From assembly GCF_000974985.2 (NCBI RefSeq), contig NZ_LAVA02000021.1, forward strand, positions 1 through 64,000: DNA of 64,000 nucleotides, given 5' to 3'. The notes under the pieces were generated by a model, which had not been told where the DNA came from, ran no database searches, and saw only the letters and a list, made by a program, of their open reading frames with translations. The translations under genes and the position numbers were made by a program. Source of the stretch: Streptomyces mangrovisoli. GTDB lineage: Bacteria; Actinomycetota; Actinomycetes; Streptomycetales; Streptomycetaceae. This document shows, piece after piece, positions 18,917-27,282 of the stretch; positions within the stretch are counted from its first letter, which is position 1, and every line of letters starts with the position of its first letter.

Positions 18917-19284
18917 CCAGCCCGGCAAACGCCACCGCGCCAGTTGGGAAACGCAACAAACCCGGAGGCGGGCGGTCGCCGGACCGACCCGCCCGCCCCA
19001 CGTCGGCGGACCCGTACGGCATACGCCATAAGGATGTCCATCGCCTGAGCCGCCGGGATCGCATCCCCGTGGGCTAGGTTCTCTGTTCCAGCGCGTCCGG
19101 CATCCTGGCGGTCGGGCGCCATCACCCCATAAGTTCGTGGAGCCCCGCAGGCCGTAGGACTGGTCCTGCAACCACGCGGGACGCGCAACCGACCGCCATG
19201 GACGTCCCGCTCGGGGGCTGCACCGACCGGCGCACCGCCACGCGCCGCACATATCACCGACAACAGGAGACGGAAGGATCTGCG
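18917..19284. other. Intergenic region without recognised gene
   Basis: A 368-bp stretch between two plus-strand genes. The open frames on either strand are GC-driven shadows. No tRNA, repeat or hairpin of note was seen. Confidence 0.4.
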
Positions 19285-19962
19285 TTGACCGGACTGGAAA
19301 TCCCCGAGGTCTACTGGGACGCGGACGAGGCAGCCGGGCTGCTGGTCGAATACTTCACCCGCCTGCGCCAGGCCGGTGATCTCTTCTACTCCGGAGCCCA
19401 TTTCGAGCGGCTGGGTGGCGGCGGGGACGCCGAACACGTCGCGAACCGCTTCGACAGCAACGACCTGATCGCCCTCACCATGCTGCGCGTCTCGCTCAAG
19501 CCCCACGGCTCCATCGACTTGCTGGCCGATCCCGACCGTCGGTGGACTCGCCTGCTGTCACAGATTCCTCGCGACGCCCGCCTCGAAGATCCCTTGAACG
19601 ATCCGCTCGTCGCGAAGGGCGGTCCCGCGTGGGAGCTGTGGGAGCACCTGGCCGTCGCAGCGGACCACGACCGCAAGCCCGACGGCAGCGGCCCCGTGAT
19701 CGCGGGCAAGCTCCTGGCCCGCAAGCGACCTCACCTGATCCCGGTCTACGACAGGCGCATCAAGCAACTCTTCCGGCGCCCGACGACGGATCATTCGTTC
19801 TGGGCTGCGCTGGCTGCGGCACTGCGGGCGGACAACGGCGCGCTGCGCGATCAGTTGATCCGTCTCCGCCAGAAGGCCGGAATCGGGGAGGACATAGGGA
19901 TCCTGCGTGTCTTCGACGTCATCGCGTGGATGCACCAGGGACAGCTGGACCAGGCATCCTGA
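19285..19962 (+). CDS. Uncharacterised cytoplasmic protein (DUF6308-like)
   Basis: A 225-residue protein resembling the actinobacterial DUF6308 group, recalled by similarity of the LLARKRPHLIPVYDRRIK segment. A TTG start at 19285 was chosen because GGAAGGA lies just upstream and the protein then begins with the conserved-looking TGLEIPEVYWDADEAAGLL. An upstream ATG at 19198 has no ribosome site. There is no signal peptide or membrane segment. The product is mostly helical and Arg-rich in the second half. The function is unknown and the neighbours give no clue. Confidence 0.72.
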   Translation: MTGLEIPEVYWDADEAAGLLVEYFTRLRQAGDLFYSGAHFERLGGGGDAEHVANRFDSNDLIALTMLRVSLKPHGSIDLLADPDRRWTRLLSQIPRDARLEDPLNDPLVAKGGPAWELWEHLAVAADHDRKPDGSGPVIAGKLLARKRPHLIPVYDRRIKQLFRRPTTDHSFWAALAAALRADNGALRDQLIRLRQKAGIGEDIGILRVFDVIAWMHQGQLDQAS

Positions 19963-20056
19963 GCCGAAGGGGCATCCGGACCGGTGGCAGCCCCAGAAAC
20001 GAACGAGGACCACGACCGTCAGGTCGAGGCCCTCGCTTCGGTGTGACTACGAAGAG

Positions 20057-20141
20057 TGTCCGAGGGGGGACTTGAACCCCCACGCCCGATAAAGGGCACT
20101 AGCACCTCAAGCTAGCGCGTCTGCCATTCCGCCACCCGGAC
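20057..20141 (-). tRNA. tRNA-Leu, anticodon GAG
   Basis: A class II tRNA on the minus strand. The acceptor stem GTCCGGG pairs with CTCGGAC (one G-T pair), and the discriminator is A. The anticodon stem CTAGC/GCTAG encloses loop TTGAGGT, giving anticodon GAG. A long variable arm and a T-arm with GGTTCAAGTCC follow. CCA is not encoded, as is common in actinobacteria. No integrase or attachment-site duplication was seen nearby. Confidence 0.95.
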
Positions 20142-20371
20142 AAGGTGTCTGCCGCCCGACCGGGGGTGCTCCCCGCGGCGACAGGCACAACAATACCAAG
20201 GTTTCGGAGTGCGTTTCACCTGCATATCCGTCCAGGTGAGAGGGGTCGGGGCAGGAAGGAAGCGCAGGTGGGAGGGGTCGTCGCGCAGGGTGAGGGAAGG
20301 TGGACCGGGTGTCAGGAGTGGGACCTGAGTCGGGTGCGGGATCTGAGTCGGGTGCGGGACCCAGCGTCAGG
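20142..20371. repeat. Short 18-bp tandem repeat between tRNA-Leu and aldehyde dehydrogenase
   Basis: This 230-bp spacer has two 18-bp copies, differing at one base, at 20320-20337 and 20338-20355 (GGGACCTGAGTCGGGTGC type), and the start of a third. No gene is seen in the spacer. Confidence 0.6.
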
Positions 20372-21934
20372 TCACGGCATCAGCTGGTACTCCGGGAAGT
20401 TGCCCGGCAGGCGTTCCGACGCCGGGCCCCGCGTGACCGCGCGGACCAGGAGTTCGCCGCCGACGAAGGCGCCCCGCCAGGACGCGCCGAAGCCGCCGAA
20501 GAGCTCGTCCCGGTCGCCGCGCGAGCGGGGCTTGCCGTGGCCGACCTTGAAGGCGCGGATCTGCGGGGCCAGCCTGTCGTACGCCGCCCGGTCGTCCGTG
20601 GAGAGCGTGGCGACCAGGGCGCCGTTCGACGCGTTCATCGCCGCGAGCAGCTCCGCCTCCGTGTCGACCAGGACGATCGTGTCGACCGGGCCGAACGGCT
20701 CCGCGTGGTGCAGCGGCGACGACGGCGGCGGGCCGAGCAGGGTGACCGGCTGGACGTAGGCCGAGGTGTCCTGGCCGGGCAGGAACCGGGCGTCGGACAG
20801 CCGCCCGCGATGCAGCGGTACGGCGCCCCGGTCGATCGCGTCGGCGACGTGGGCGCGCAGCTCCCGGGCCTTGGCCTCGTTGATCACGGGGCCGAAGTCC
20901 AGCTCGGGGAACGGGTCGTCGTCCTGGTGGACGGCGAGCGGGTGGCCCACCCGCAGGGTGCGGACCGCGGGCAGGTACGCCGCGAGGAACTCGTCGAACA
21001 GTTCGCGCTGGACGACGAAGCGCGGGTAGGCGGTGCAGCGCTGCTTGCCGTAGTCGAAGAGTTTGGGGACGACGGCGGTCAGGGCGTCCCAGTCGGTGAA
21101 GTTCCAGATGCCCCAGGTGTTGAGGCCCTCCTGTTCGAGGATGTGCCGCTTGCCGAGGTCCGCCACGGCTGTCGCCACCGCGGCGCCGGTGTCGCGGCCG
21201 CCGACGAAGGAGACACAGCCGATCTCGGGCGCCCGGACCAGCGCCTGCGACAGCTCGCCGCCGCTGCCGCTGACCAGGGTGACCGGGATGCCCTCGCGGT
21301 GCGCGAGCGCGCAGGCGAGGGTCAGGCAGGCCACGCCGCCGTCGGTGGGGGTCTTCGCGACGACCGCGTTGCCGGCCAGCGCCTGCACCAGCATGGCGTG
21401 CACGAGCACGCTCATCGGGTAGTTCCAGCTCGCGATGTTGGAGACGGGGCCGTCCAGCGGGGCCCGGCCGGCGATCATCGGCTCGATGCCGTCGACGTAC
21501 CAGCGCACGCCGTCGATGGCCCGGTCGACGTCGGCCTGCGCGAGCCGCCACGGCTTGCCGATCTCCCAGACGAGCAGCAGGGCGAGCAGTTCGCGGTGCT
21601 CGGCCAGGGCGTCGAGCGTGGCGGCGACGCGGGCCCGGCGCTCGGCGAGCGGCACGTGGCGCCAGGCGCGGTGCTGGTCGAGGCAGGCGCGTACGGCCTG
21701 GTGGGCGGTGGCGCCGTCCAGGCGCGGCGCGCCGGCGATGGGGCCGGCGTCGACCGGGCTGGTGGCGGGCCGGGCGTGGCCGTCCGCCCGCCAGGCCGCG
21801 TTCCAGAGGTTGAGGACGCGGTCGTCGCGGAACGCCTCGGGAGCGACGGCGAGACTCCGCTGCCAGGCGTCCGTCCAGGACGTGCCGGACTTCAGGGTCA
21901 GGGTGGGGCGTGAGGTGGTGAGGGTGGGTGCCAT
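20372..21934 (-). CDS. NAD(P)-dependent aldehyde dehydrogenase family protein
   Basis: A 520-residue ALDH-superfamily enzyme. The N-terminal part is longer and more divergent than usual. The Rossmann region has the variant SNIASWNYPM, the likely general base Glu is in LEQEGLNTW, and the catalytic Cys is in KQRCTAYPR. A C-terminal EPFGPVDTIV motif is also present. Both active-site residues are therefore in place, but the surrounding signatures are not those of the common betaine or succinate-semialdehyde classes, so no substrate is assigned. The gene follows sucD on the same strand after 184 bp and may be the third member of that unit. A glyoxylate-related or other short-aldehyde substrate would fit the neighbouring pathway, but this is inference. 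Confidence 0.87.
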   Translation of the reverse strand: MAPTLTTSRPTLTLKSGTSWTDAWQRSLAVAPEAFRDDRVLNLWNAAWRADGHARPATSPVDAGPIAGAPRLDGATAHQAVRACLDQHRAWRHVPLAERRARVAATLDALAEHRELLALLLVWEIGKPWRLAQADVDRAIDGVRWYVDGIEPMIAGRAPLDGPVSNIASWNYPMSVLVHAMLVQALAGNAVVAKTPTDGGVACLTLACALAHREGIPVTLVSGSGGELSQALVRAPEIGCVSFVGGRDTGAAVATAVADLGKRHILEQEGLNTWGIWNFTDWDALTAVVPKLFDYGKQRCTAYPRFVVQRELFDEFLAAYLPAVRTLRVGHPLAVHQDDDPFPELDFGPVINEAKARELRAHVADAIDRGAVPLHRGRLSDARFLPGQDTSAYVQPVTLLGPPPSSPLHHAEPFGPVDTIVLVDTEAELLAAMNASNGALVATLSTDDRAAYDRLAPQIRAFKVGHGKPRSRGDRDELFGGFGASWRGAFVGGELLVRAVTRGPASERLPGNFPEYQLMP

Positions 21935-22086
21935 GCGTCAGCTCCGCTCTCGGGGCACGGGCGCGAGATGGTCGGGGGATCGGGAGGATCCGAAGGGGAC
22001 GGACGAGTGGCGCGAAGTGTGGCCAGGGTCGTCCGCCGCGCCGGAGCCCGCTTCGAAGCGGGCTCGGGCGGGGGCCGAGCAGGGCA

Positions 22087-22131
22087 GGAGCCTCAGCCGC
22101 CGGGCTCGGGCGGGAGCCTCAGCCGCCGGGC
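22087..22131. repeat. 26-bp tandem duplication at the sucD stop codon
   Basis: Two identical 19-bp segments (GGAGCCTCAGCCGCCGGGC) at 22087-22105 and 22113-22131 repeat with a 26-bp period and include the minus-strand stop codon of the sucD-like gene at 22119. Confidence 0.7.
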
Positions 22132-23042
22132 CTCTCGCCCAGCGCCTCCCGCACCAGCGCCGCCGTCTCCGACGGAGTCACCCCCACCCGTACGCCCGCC
22201 GCCTCGAGCGCCGCCTGCTTGGCGCGGGCGGTGCCGGTGGAGCCGGAGACGATCGCTCCCGCGTGGCCCATGGTGCGGCCCTCGGGCGCGGTGAAGCCGG
22301 CGACGTAGCCGACGACGGGCTTGGTGACGTGTCCGCGGATGTAGGCGGCGGCGCGTTCCTCCGCGTCGCCGCCGATCTCCCCGATGAGGACGACGAGTTC
22401 GGTCTCGGGGTCGTCCTGGAAGGCGGCCAGGCAGTCGATGTGGGTGGTGCCGATCACGGGGTCGCCGCCGATGCCGACGCAGGTGGAGAAGCCGATGTCG
22501 GCGAGTTCGTGCATGAGTTGGTAGGTGAGCGTGCCGGACTTGGAGACCAGTCCGACGCGGCCGGGCCGGGCGATGTCGGCCGGGATGATCCCGGCGTCGG
22601 ACTGGCCGGGGGTGATCAGGCCGGGGCAGTTGGGGCCGATCACGCGGGTGCCGCGGGTGCGGGCGTACGACGTGAAGGCGACGGAGTCGTGGACGGGGAT
22701 GCCCTCGGTGATGACGACGACGAGGCCCGTCCCGGCGTCCACGGCCTCGTGAACGGCGGCCTTCGCGAAGGGCGGTGGCACGAAGACGACGGTGACATCG
22801 GCGCCGGTCGCGGCGACGCCCTCGTGGACGCTGCCGAAGACGGGGAGCGAGATCGGCTCCCCCGCCGAGCCGTTGGCGCCGCCGGGCAGCTCGAAGTCCA
22901 CGGTGCCGCCCGCCTTGCGCGGGTTCACGCCGCCGACGACGTCCGTGCCGGCCGCGAGCATCCGGCGGGTGTGCTTCCTGCCCTCGCCGCCGGTCATGCC
23001 CTGGACGAGGACCTTGCTCTCCTTGGTCAGGAAGATCGCCAT
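22119..23042 (-). CDS. sucD: Succinyl-CoA synthetase-like alpha subunit
   Basis: The 307-residue alpha subunit of a nucleoside-diphosphate-forming acid-CoA ligase. A CoA-binding Rossmann domain ([28 protein letters not shown]) fills the first half. The ligase half contains [13 protein letters not shown] and the phosphohistidine loop GHAGAIVSG, all intact. It forms the acyl-CoA with the beta subunit encoded just upstream (12-bp gap). Its position, divergent from a TPP decarboxylase and a CoA-transferase, suggests a pathway-specific paralogue rather than the TCA-cycle enzyme. It could supply succinyl-CoA as CoA donor for oxalate activation, or use another dicarboxylate. The substrate is not provable from the sequence. 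Confidence 0.92.
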   Translation of the reverse strand: MAIFLTKESKVLVQGMTGGEGRKHTRRMLAAGTDVVGGVNPRKAGGTVDFELPGGANGSAGEPISLPVFGSVHEGVAATGADVTVVFVPPPFAKAAVHEAVDAGTGLVVVITEGIPVHDSVAFTSYARTRGTRVIGPNCPGLITPGQSDAGIIPADIARPGRVGLVSKSGTLTYQLMHELADIGFSTCVGIGGDPVIGTTHIDCLAAFQDDPETELVVLIGEIGGDAEERAAAYIRGHVTKPVVGYVAGFTAPEGRTMGHAGAIVSGSTGTARAKQAALEAAGVRVGVTPSETAALVREALGERPGG

Positions 23043-23054
23043 GGTGTCGACTCC

Positions 23055-24185
23055 TCAGGCCGCGCGGGCGAGTTCGGCCGCGCGGTGCGCGGCGGCGTCC
23101 ATGGTGGTGGCCTGCTCGATCAGCGGGTGCGCGTGCCGGTCGAGCAGGGCGCGGCCCGCCTCGGCGTTGTTGCCGTCGAGGCGTACGACGAGGGGCTTCG
23201 TCAGGTGTACGGCGTCCAGGGCGCCCAGGATGCCCTCGGCCACGGTGTCGCAGGCGGTGATGCCGCCGAAGACGTTGACGAGGACGGACTTCACGGCCGG
23301 GTCGGCGAGGACGACGAAGAGGGCGTCGGCCATGGTGCGGGCGGAGGCACCGCCGCCGATGTCGAGGAAGTCGGCGGGGCGGGCGCCGCGGCCGGCGATG
23401 ACGTCGAGGGTGGACATGACGAGCCCGGCGCCGTTGCCGATGACACCGACCTCGCCGTCCAGCTTCACGTAGGTGAGCCCGCGGGCAGCGGCCTCGGCCT
23501 CCAGCGGGTCGGTGTGCTCGCGCGGCTCGGCGCCCCAACGGCTCTGCCGGAAGCGGGCGTTGTCGTCGAGGGTGACCTTGCCGTCGAGGGCGAGGACGCG
23601 GCCGTCGCGGGTGCGGACCAGCGGGTTGACCTCGACGAGGAGGGCGTCCTCGCGGACCAGGACCTGCCACAGGCGGATCAGGACGTCGGCGGTCCGCGCG
23701 GGCAGGCCCGCGGCGCTGGCGATATGGGCCGCGACGGCGGAGGTGACGCCCCGGGCGGGGTCGACGGGGATGCGCGCCACGGCCTCGGGCCGGGTCGCCG
23801 CGGTCTCCTCGATCTCGGTGCCGCCCTCGGCCGAGGCGATCGCGAGGAAGCCGCCGGCGGCCCGGTCGAGGACGTAGGAGACGTAGAACTCCCGCTCGAC
23901 GTCGACGGGTTCGGCGAGCATGACCGTGCCGACCCGGTGGCCCCTGATGTCCGCGCCGAGCATCTGACGGGCCGTCGATTCGGCGGCCGCCGGGTCGGGG
24001 GCGAGTTTCACGCCGCCCGCCTTGCCCCGGCCGCCGGTCTTCACCTGGGCCTTGACGACGGCGCGGCCGCCGAGCCTGCGGGCGATCTCGCGGGCCTCGC
24101 GGGGCGAGTCGGTGACCTCGGCCCGTGGGACGGGGATGCCGTGCCGCTCGAAGAGTTCCCTTGCCTGGTGCTCGTACAGGTCCAT
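23055..24185 (-). CDS. sucC: Succinyl-CoA synthetase-like beta subunit
   Basis: The 376-residue beta subunit with an N-terminal ATP-grasp fold starting MDLYEHQARELFERHGIPVP, a classic SucC beginning. It has the nucleotide-binding lysine region VVKAQVKTGGRGKAGGVKLA and the C-terminal ligase domain with FLDIGGGAS and NVFGGI. It pairs with the alpha subunit 12 bp downstream. The start lies about 70 bp from an ACTGTATG inverted repeat shared with the divergent oxalyl-CoA decarboxylase-like gene, so both directions are probably controlled together. Confidence 0.93.
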   Translation of the reverse strand: MDLYEHQARELFERHGIPVPRAEVTDSPREAREIARRLGGRAVVKAQVKTGGRGKAGGVKLAPDPAAAESTARQMLGADIRGHRVGTVMLAEPVDVEREFYVSYVLDRAAGGFLAIASAEGGTEIEETAATRPEAVARIPVDPARGVTSAVAAHIASAAGLPARTADVLIRLWQVLVREDALLVEVNPLVRTRDGRVLALDGKVTLDDNARFRQSRWGAEPREHTDPLEAEAAARGLTYVKLDGEVGVIGNGAGLVMSTLDVIAGRGARPADFLDIGGGASARTMADALFVVLADPAVKSVLVNVFGGITACDTVAEGILGALDAVHLTKPLVVRLDGNNAEAGRALLDRHAHPLIEQATTMDAAAHRAAELARAA

Positions 24186-24254
24186 TTCGGCTCCTGACTC
24201 GAAAGTGCCGCACGCCCCCTGGACACCACCCACCGGATGCGGGATAACAAGCTT

Positions 24255-24278
24255 CATACAGTATTCGTCGACTGTATG
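24255..24278. promoter_or_regulatory. Inverted repeat CATACAGT-N8-ACTGTATG between sucC and the TPP decarboxylase
   Basis: Perfect 8-bp arms with an 8-bp spacer lie in the divergent region. Each arm contains the core ACTGTA, which recurs before the panE-fdh operon (36051) and before the GntR gene (33202). It is a strong candidate operator for the cluster's GntR/FadR-type regulator. Confidence 0.65.
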
Positions 24279-24330
24279 CAATGTACCGCGAGCGCCGCTC
24301 CCACCCCCTACGAAGGGACAGGACTCCGTC

Positions 24331-26037
24331 ATGCCCGATGCCATGCCTGACGCCGGCCGCGACCAGAACGACGAGCTCATCTCGGGTGGACACCTCGTCG
24401 CCAAGGCACTCAAAGCGGAGGGGGTGGAGGTCATCTACACCCTGTGCGGCGGCCACATCATCGACATCTACGACGGCTGCGTCGACGAGGGCATCGCGGT
24501 CGTCGACGTACGCCACGAACAGGTCGCCGCCCACGCCGCCGACGGCCACGCGCGGCTCACCGGCACCCCCGGCTGCGCGGTGGTCACCGCCGGACCCGGC
24601 ACCACCGACGCCGTCACGGGTGTCGCCAACGCCTTCCGCGCCGAGTCCCCGATGCTGCTCATCGGCGGCCAAGGAGCCCTCACCCAGCACAAGATGGGCT
24701 CGCTCCAGGACCTGCCGCACGTCGACATGATGAACCCGATCACGAAGTTCGCGGCGACCGTGCCGGACACCGCGCGCGTCGCGGACATGGTGTCCATGGC
24801 GTTCCGCGAGTGCTACCACGGCGCGCCCGGACCGTCCTTCCTGGAGATACCCCGCGACGTCCTCGACGCCAAGGTGCCGCTGTCGCGGGCGCGGGTGCCC
24901 AAGCCGGGCGCCTATCGCGCCTCGACCCGCTCGGCCGGCGACCCGGCCGCCGTCGAGCGCCTCGCCGACCTGCTGACGCACGCCGAGAAGCCGGCGATCC
25001 TGCTCGGCAGCCAGGTGTGGACGACCCGCGGCACCCGGGCCGCGATCGACCTGGTGCGCGCCCTGAACCTGCCCGCCTACATGAACGGCGCGGGACGCGG
25101 CACCCTCCCGCCGGGCGACCCGCACCACTTCCAGCTCTCCCGCCGCTACGCCTTCTCCAACGCCGACGTCATCGTGGTCGTCGGCACGCCCTTCGACTTC
25201 CGCATGGGCTACGGCAAGCGCCTCTCCCCCGCCGCGACCGTCGTGCAGATCGACCTCGACTACCGCACCGTCGGCAAGAACCGCGACATCGACCTCGGCA
25301 TCGTCGGCGACGCGGGCGCGGTCCTCGCCGCCGTCACCGAGGCGGCCTCCGGACGGATCAACGGCGGCGCGGCGGGGCGCAAGGAGTGGCTGGACGAGCT
25401 GCGCGCCGCCGAACAGGCCGCGCTCGACAAGCGGTTGCCGCAGCTGCGGTCCGACGCCACCCCGATCCACCCCTACCGGCTGGTGAGCGAGATCAACGAC
25501 TTCCTCACCGAGGACTCGATCTACATCGGAGACGGCGGCGACATCGTCACCTTCTCCGGACAGGTCGTCCAGCCCAAGTCGCCCGGCCACTGGATGGATC
25601 CGGGGCCGCTCGGCACCCTCGGCGTCGGCATCCCCTTCGTCCTCGCGGCCAAACGAGCCCGCCCGGACAAGGAGGTGGTCGCCCTCTTCGGCGACGGCGC
25701 CTTCTCCCTGACCGGCTGGGACTTCGAGACCCTCGTCCGCTACGACCTGCCGTTCGTCGGGATCGTCGGCAACAACTCCTCGATGAACCAGATCCGTTAC
25801 GGCCAGGCCGCCAAGTACGGCAAGGAGCGCGAACGGGTCGGCAACACCCTCGGCGACGTGCCGTACGACCAGTTCGCGCGGATGCTCGGCGGCCACGGCG
25901 AGGAGGTCCGCGATCCGGCAGACATCGGCCCGGCGCTGCGCCGGGCCCGCGAGTCCGGCAAGCCGTCGCTGATCAACGTCTGGGTCGACCCGGACGCGTA
26001 CGCACCCGGAACCGTGAACCAGACGATGTACAAGTGA
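24331..26037 (+). CDS. Thiamine-diphosphate decarboxylase, probable oxalyl-CoA decarboxylase
   Basis: A 568-residue TPP enzyme of the acetolactate synthase/oxalyl-CoA decarboxylase superfamily. The N-terminal domain carries the catalytic-glutamate motif VRHEQVAAHAADG (Glu near residue 63). The C-terminal cofactor motif is GDGAFSLTGWDFETLVRYDL with NN about 27 residues later (from residue 454). Catalytically it would convert oxalyl-CoA to formyl-CoA and CO2. The sequence is not close to the classic Oxalobacter enzyme, so the assignment rests mainly on context: the next gene (11-bp gap) is a formyl-CoA transferase homologue, and OFA transporters and formate dehydrogenase follow. A carboligase or 2-hydroxyacyl-CoA lyase role is the main alternative. 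The start at 24331 follows GGGACAGGA. Confidence 0.8.
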   Translation: MPDAMPDAGRDQNDELISGGHLVAKALKAEGVEVIYTLCGGHIIDIYDGCVDEGIAVVDVRHEQVAAHAADGHARLTGTPGCAVVTAGPGTTDAVTGVANAFRAESPMLLIGGQGALTQHKMGSLQDLPHVDMMNPITKFAATVPDTARVADMVSMAFRECYHGAPGPSFLEIPRDVLDAKVPLSRARVPKPGAYRASTRSAGDPAAVERLADLLTHAEKPAILLGSQVWTTRGTRAAIDLVRALNLPAYMNGAGRGTLPPGDPHHFQLSRRYAFSNADVIVVVGTPFDFRMGYGKRLSPAATVVQIDLDYRTVGKNRDIDLGIVGDAGAVLAAVTEAASGRINGGAAGRKEWLDELRAAEQAALDKRLPQLRSDATPIHPYRLVSEINDFLTEDSIYIGDGGDIVTFSGQVVQPKSPGHWMDPGPLGTLGVGIPFVLAAKRARPDKEVVALFGDGAFSLTGWDFETLVRYDLPFVGIVGNNSSMNQIRYGQAAKYGKERERVGNTLGDVPYDQFARMLGGHGEEVRDPADIGPALRRARESGKPSLINVWVDPDAYAPGTVNQTMYK

Positions 26038-26048
26038 GGTGAACGCCC

Positions 26049-27281
26049 ATGACCACCAAGGCCCTCGACGGCATCCGCGTCCTGGACATGACCCACGTGC
26101 AGTCCGGTCCCTCCGCGACCCAGCTGCTGGCCTGGCTCGGCGCGGACGTCGTCAAGCTGGAGGCGCCCTCCGGCGACATCACGCGCCGGCAGCTGCGCGA
26201 CCTCCCGGACGTCGACTCCCTCTACTTCACGATGCTCAACTGCAACAAGCGCAGCATCACCCTCAACACCAAGACCGAGCGCGGCAAGGAGCTCCTCACC
26301 GAGCTGATCCGCCGCTCGGACGTCCTGGTCGAGAACTTCGGGCCGGGCGCCGTCGACCGCATGGGCTTCACCTGGGACCGCATCCGGGAGATCAACCCGC
26401 AGCTCGTCTATGCCTCCATCAAGGGCTTCGGCCCGGGTCCGTACACCGGTTTCAAGGCGTACGAGGTCGTCGCGCAGGCGATGGGCGGGTCGATGTCGAC
26501 CACCGGCTTCGAGGACGGGCCGCCGCTCGCGACCGGTGCCCAGATCGGCGACTCCGGCACCGGCGTGCACGTGGTGGCGGGCATCCTCGCCGCGCTCTAC
26601 CAGCGCGAGCACACCGGGCGCGGGCAGCGGGTGAACGTGGCCATGCAGCACGCCGTGCTCAACCTGTGCCGGGTGAAGCTGCGCGACCAGCAGCGCCTCG
26701 CGCACGGCCCGCTCGCCGAGTACCCGAACGACGACTTCGGTGACGAGGTGCCGCGTTCGGGCAACGCCTCCGGCGGCGGACAGCCCGGCTGGGCGGTCAA
26801 GTGCGCGCCGGGCGGCCCCAACGACTACGTGTACGTCATCGTGCAGCCCGTCGGCTGGCGGCCGCTCTGCGAACTGATGGGCCGCCCCGAACTCGCCGAG
26901 GACCCCGAGTGGGCGACGCCCGAGGTGCGGCTGCCGAAGCTCGGCAAGATGTTCCAGCTGATCGAGGAGTGGTCCTCGCACCTGCCCAAGTGGGAGGTGC
27001 TGGAACGGCTCAACGCCCACGACGTCCCGTGCGGGCCGATCCTGTCCACCAAGGAGATCATCGAGGACGCCTCGCTGGCCGCCAACGGGATGGTCGTCAC
27101 CGTGCCGCATCCGCGGCGGGGCGAGTTCGTGACCGTCGGCAGCCCCCTGAAGCTGTCCGACTCCCCGGTGGAGGTGACGGCCTCGCCGCTGCTCGGCGAG
27201 CACAACGCGGAGATCTACGTCGGCGAACTCGGCCTCGGTGACGAAGAGTTGCGCCTGCTGAAGTCGAACGGGGTGATCTGA
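26049..27281 (+). CDS. frc: Class III CoA-transferase, probable formyl-CoA:oxalate CoA-transferase
   Basis: A 410-residue CaiB/BaiF family enzyme that would move CoA from formyl-CoA (or another acyl-CoA) to oxalate in the cytoplasm. It begins [34 protein letters not shown], the usual family opening. It has the [10 protein letters not shown] motif and the catalytic aspartate in [15 protein letters not shown], at the position of the nucleophilic Asp of Oxalobacter Frc. [13 protein letters not shown] follows. Length and order are normal. It is second in a five-gene run that ends with two OFA transporters. The exact CoA donor is uncertain, since relatives use formyl-, acetyl- or succinyl-CoA. Confidence 0.86.
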   Translation: MTTKALDGIRVLDMTHVQSGPSATQLLAWLGADVVKLEAPSGDITRRQLRDLPDVDSLYFTMLNCNKRSITLNTKTERGKELLTELIRRSDVLVENFGPGAVDRMGFTWDRIREINPQLVYASIKGFGPGPYTGFKAYEVVAQAMGGSMSTTGFEDGPPLATGAQIGDSGTGVHVVAGILAALYQREHTGRGQRVNVAMQHAVLNLCRVKLRDQQRLAHGPLAEYPNDDFGDEVPRSGNASGGGQPGWAVKCAPGGPNDYVYVIVQPVGWRPLCELMGRPELAEDPEWATPEVRLPKLGKMFQLIEEWSSHLPKWEVLERLNAHDVPCGPILSTKEIIEDASLAANGMVVTVPHPRRGEFVTVGSPLKLSDSPVEVTASPLLGEHNAEIYVGELGLGDEELRLLKSNGVI

Positions 27282-27282
27282 G

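Noticed and set aside
20057-20141. tRNA-Leu as an integration site for a mobile element
   Set aside because: No integrase, excisionase or duplicated tRNA 3' end was seen on either side within the window.
22093-25896. A very long minus-strand open frame over sucD, sucC and the TPP decarboxylase
   Set aside because: Its product is low-complexity Arg/Gly/Pro-rich and lacks domains. It is an antisense shadow caused by high GC, and the real genes have clear motifs.
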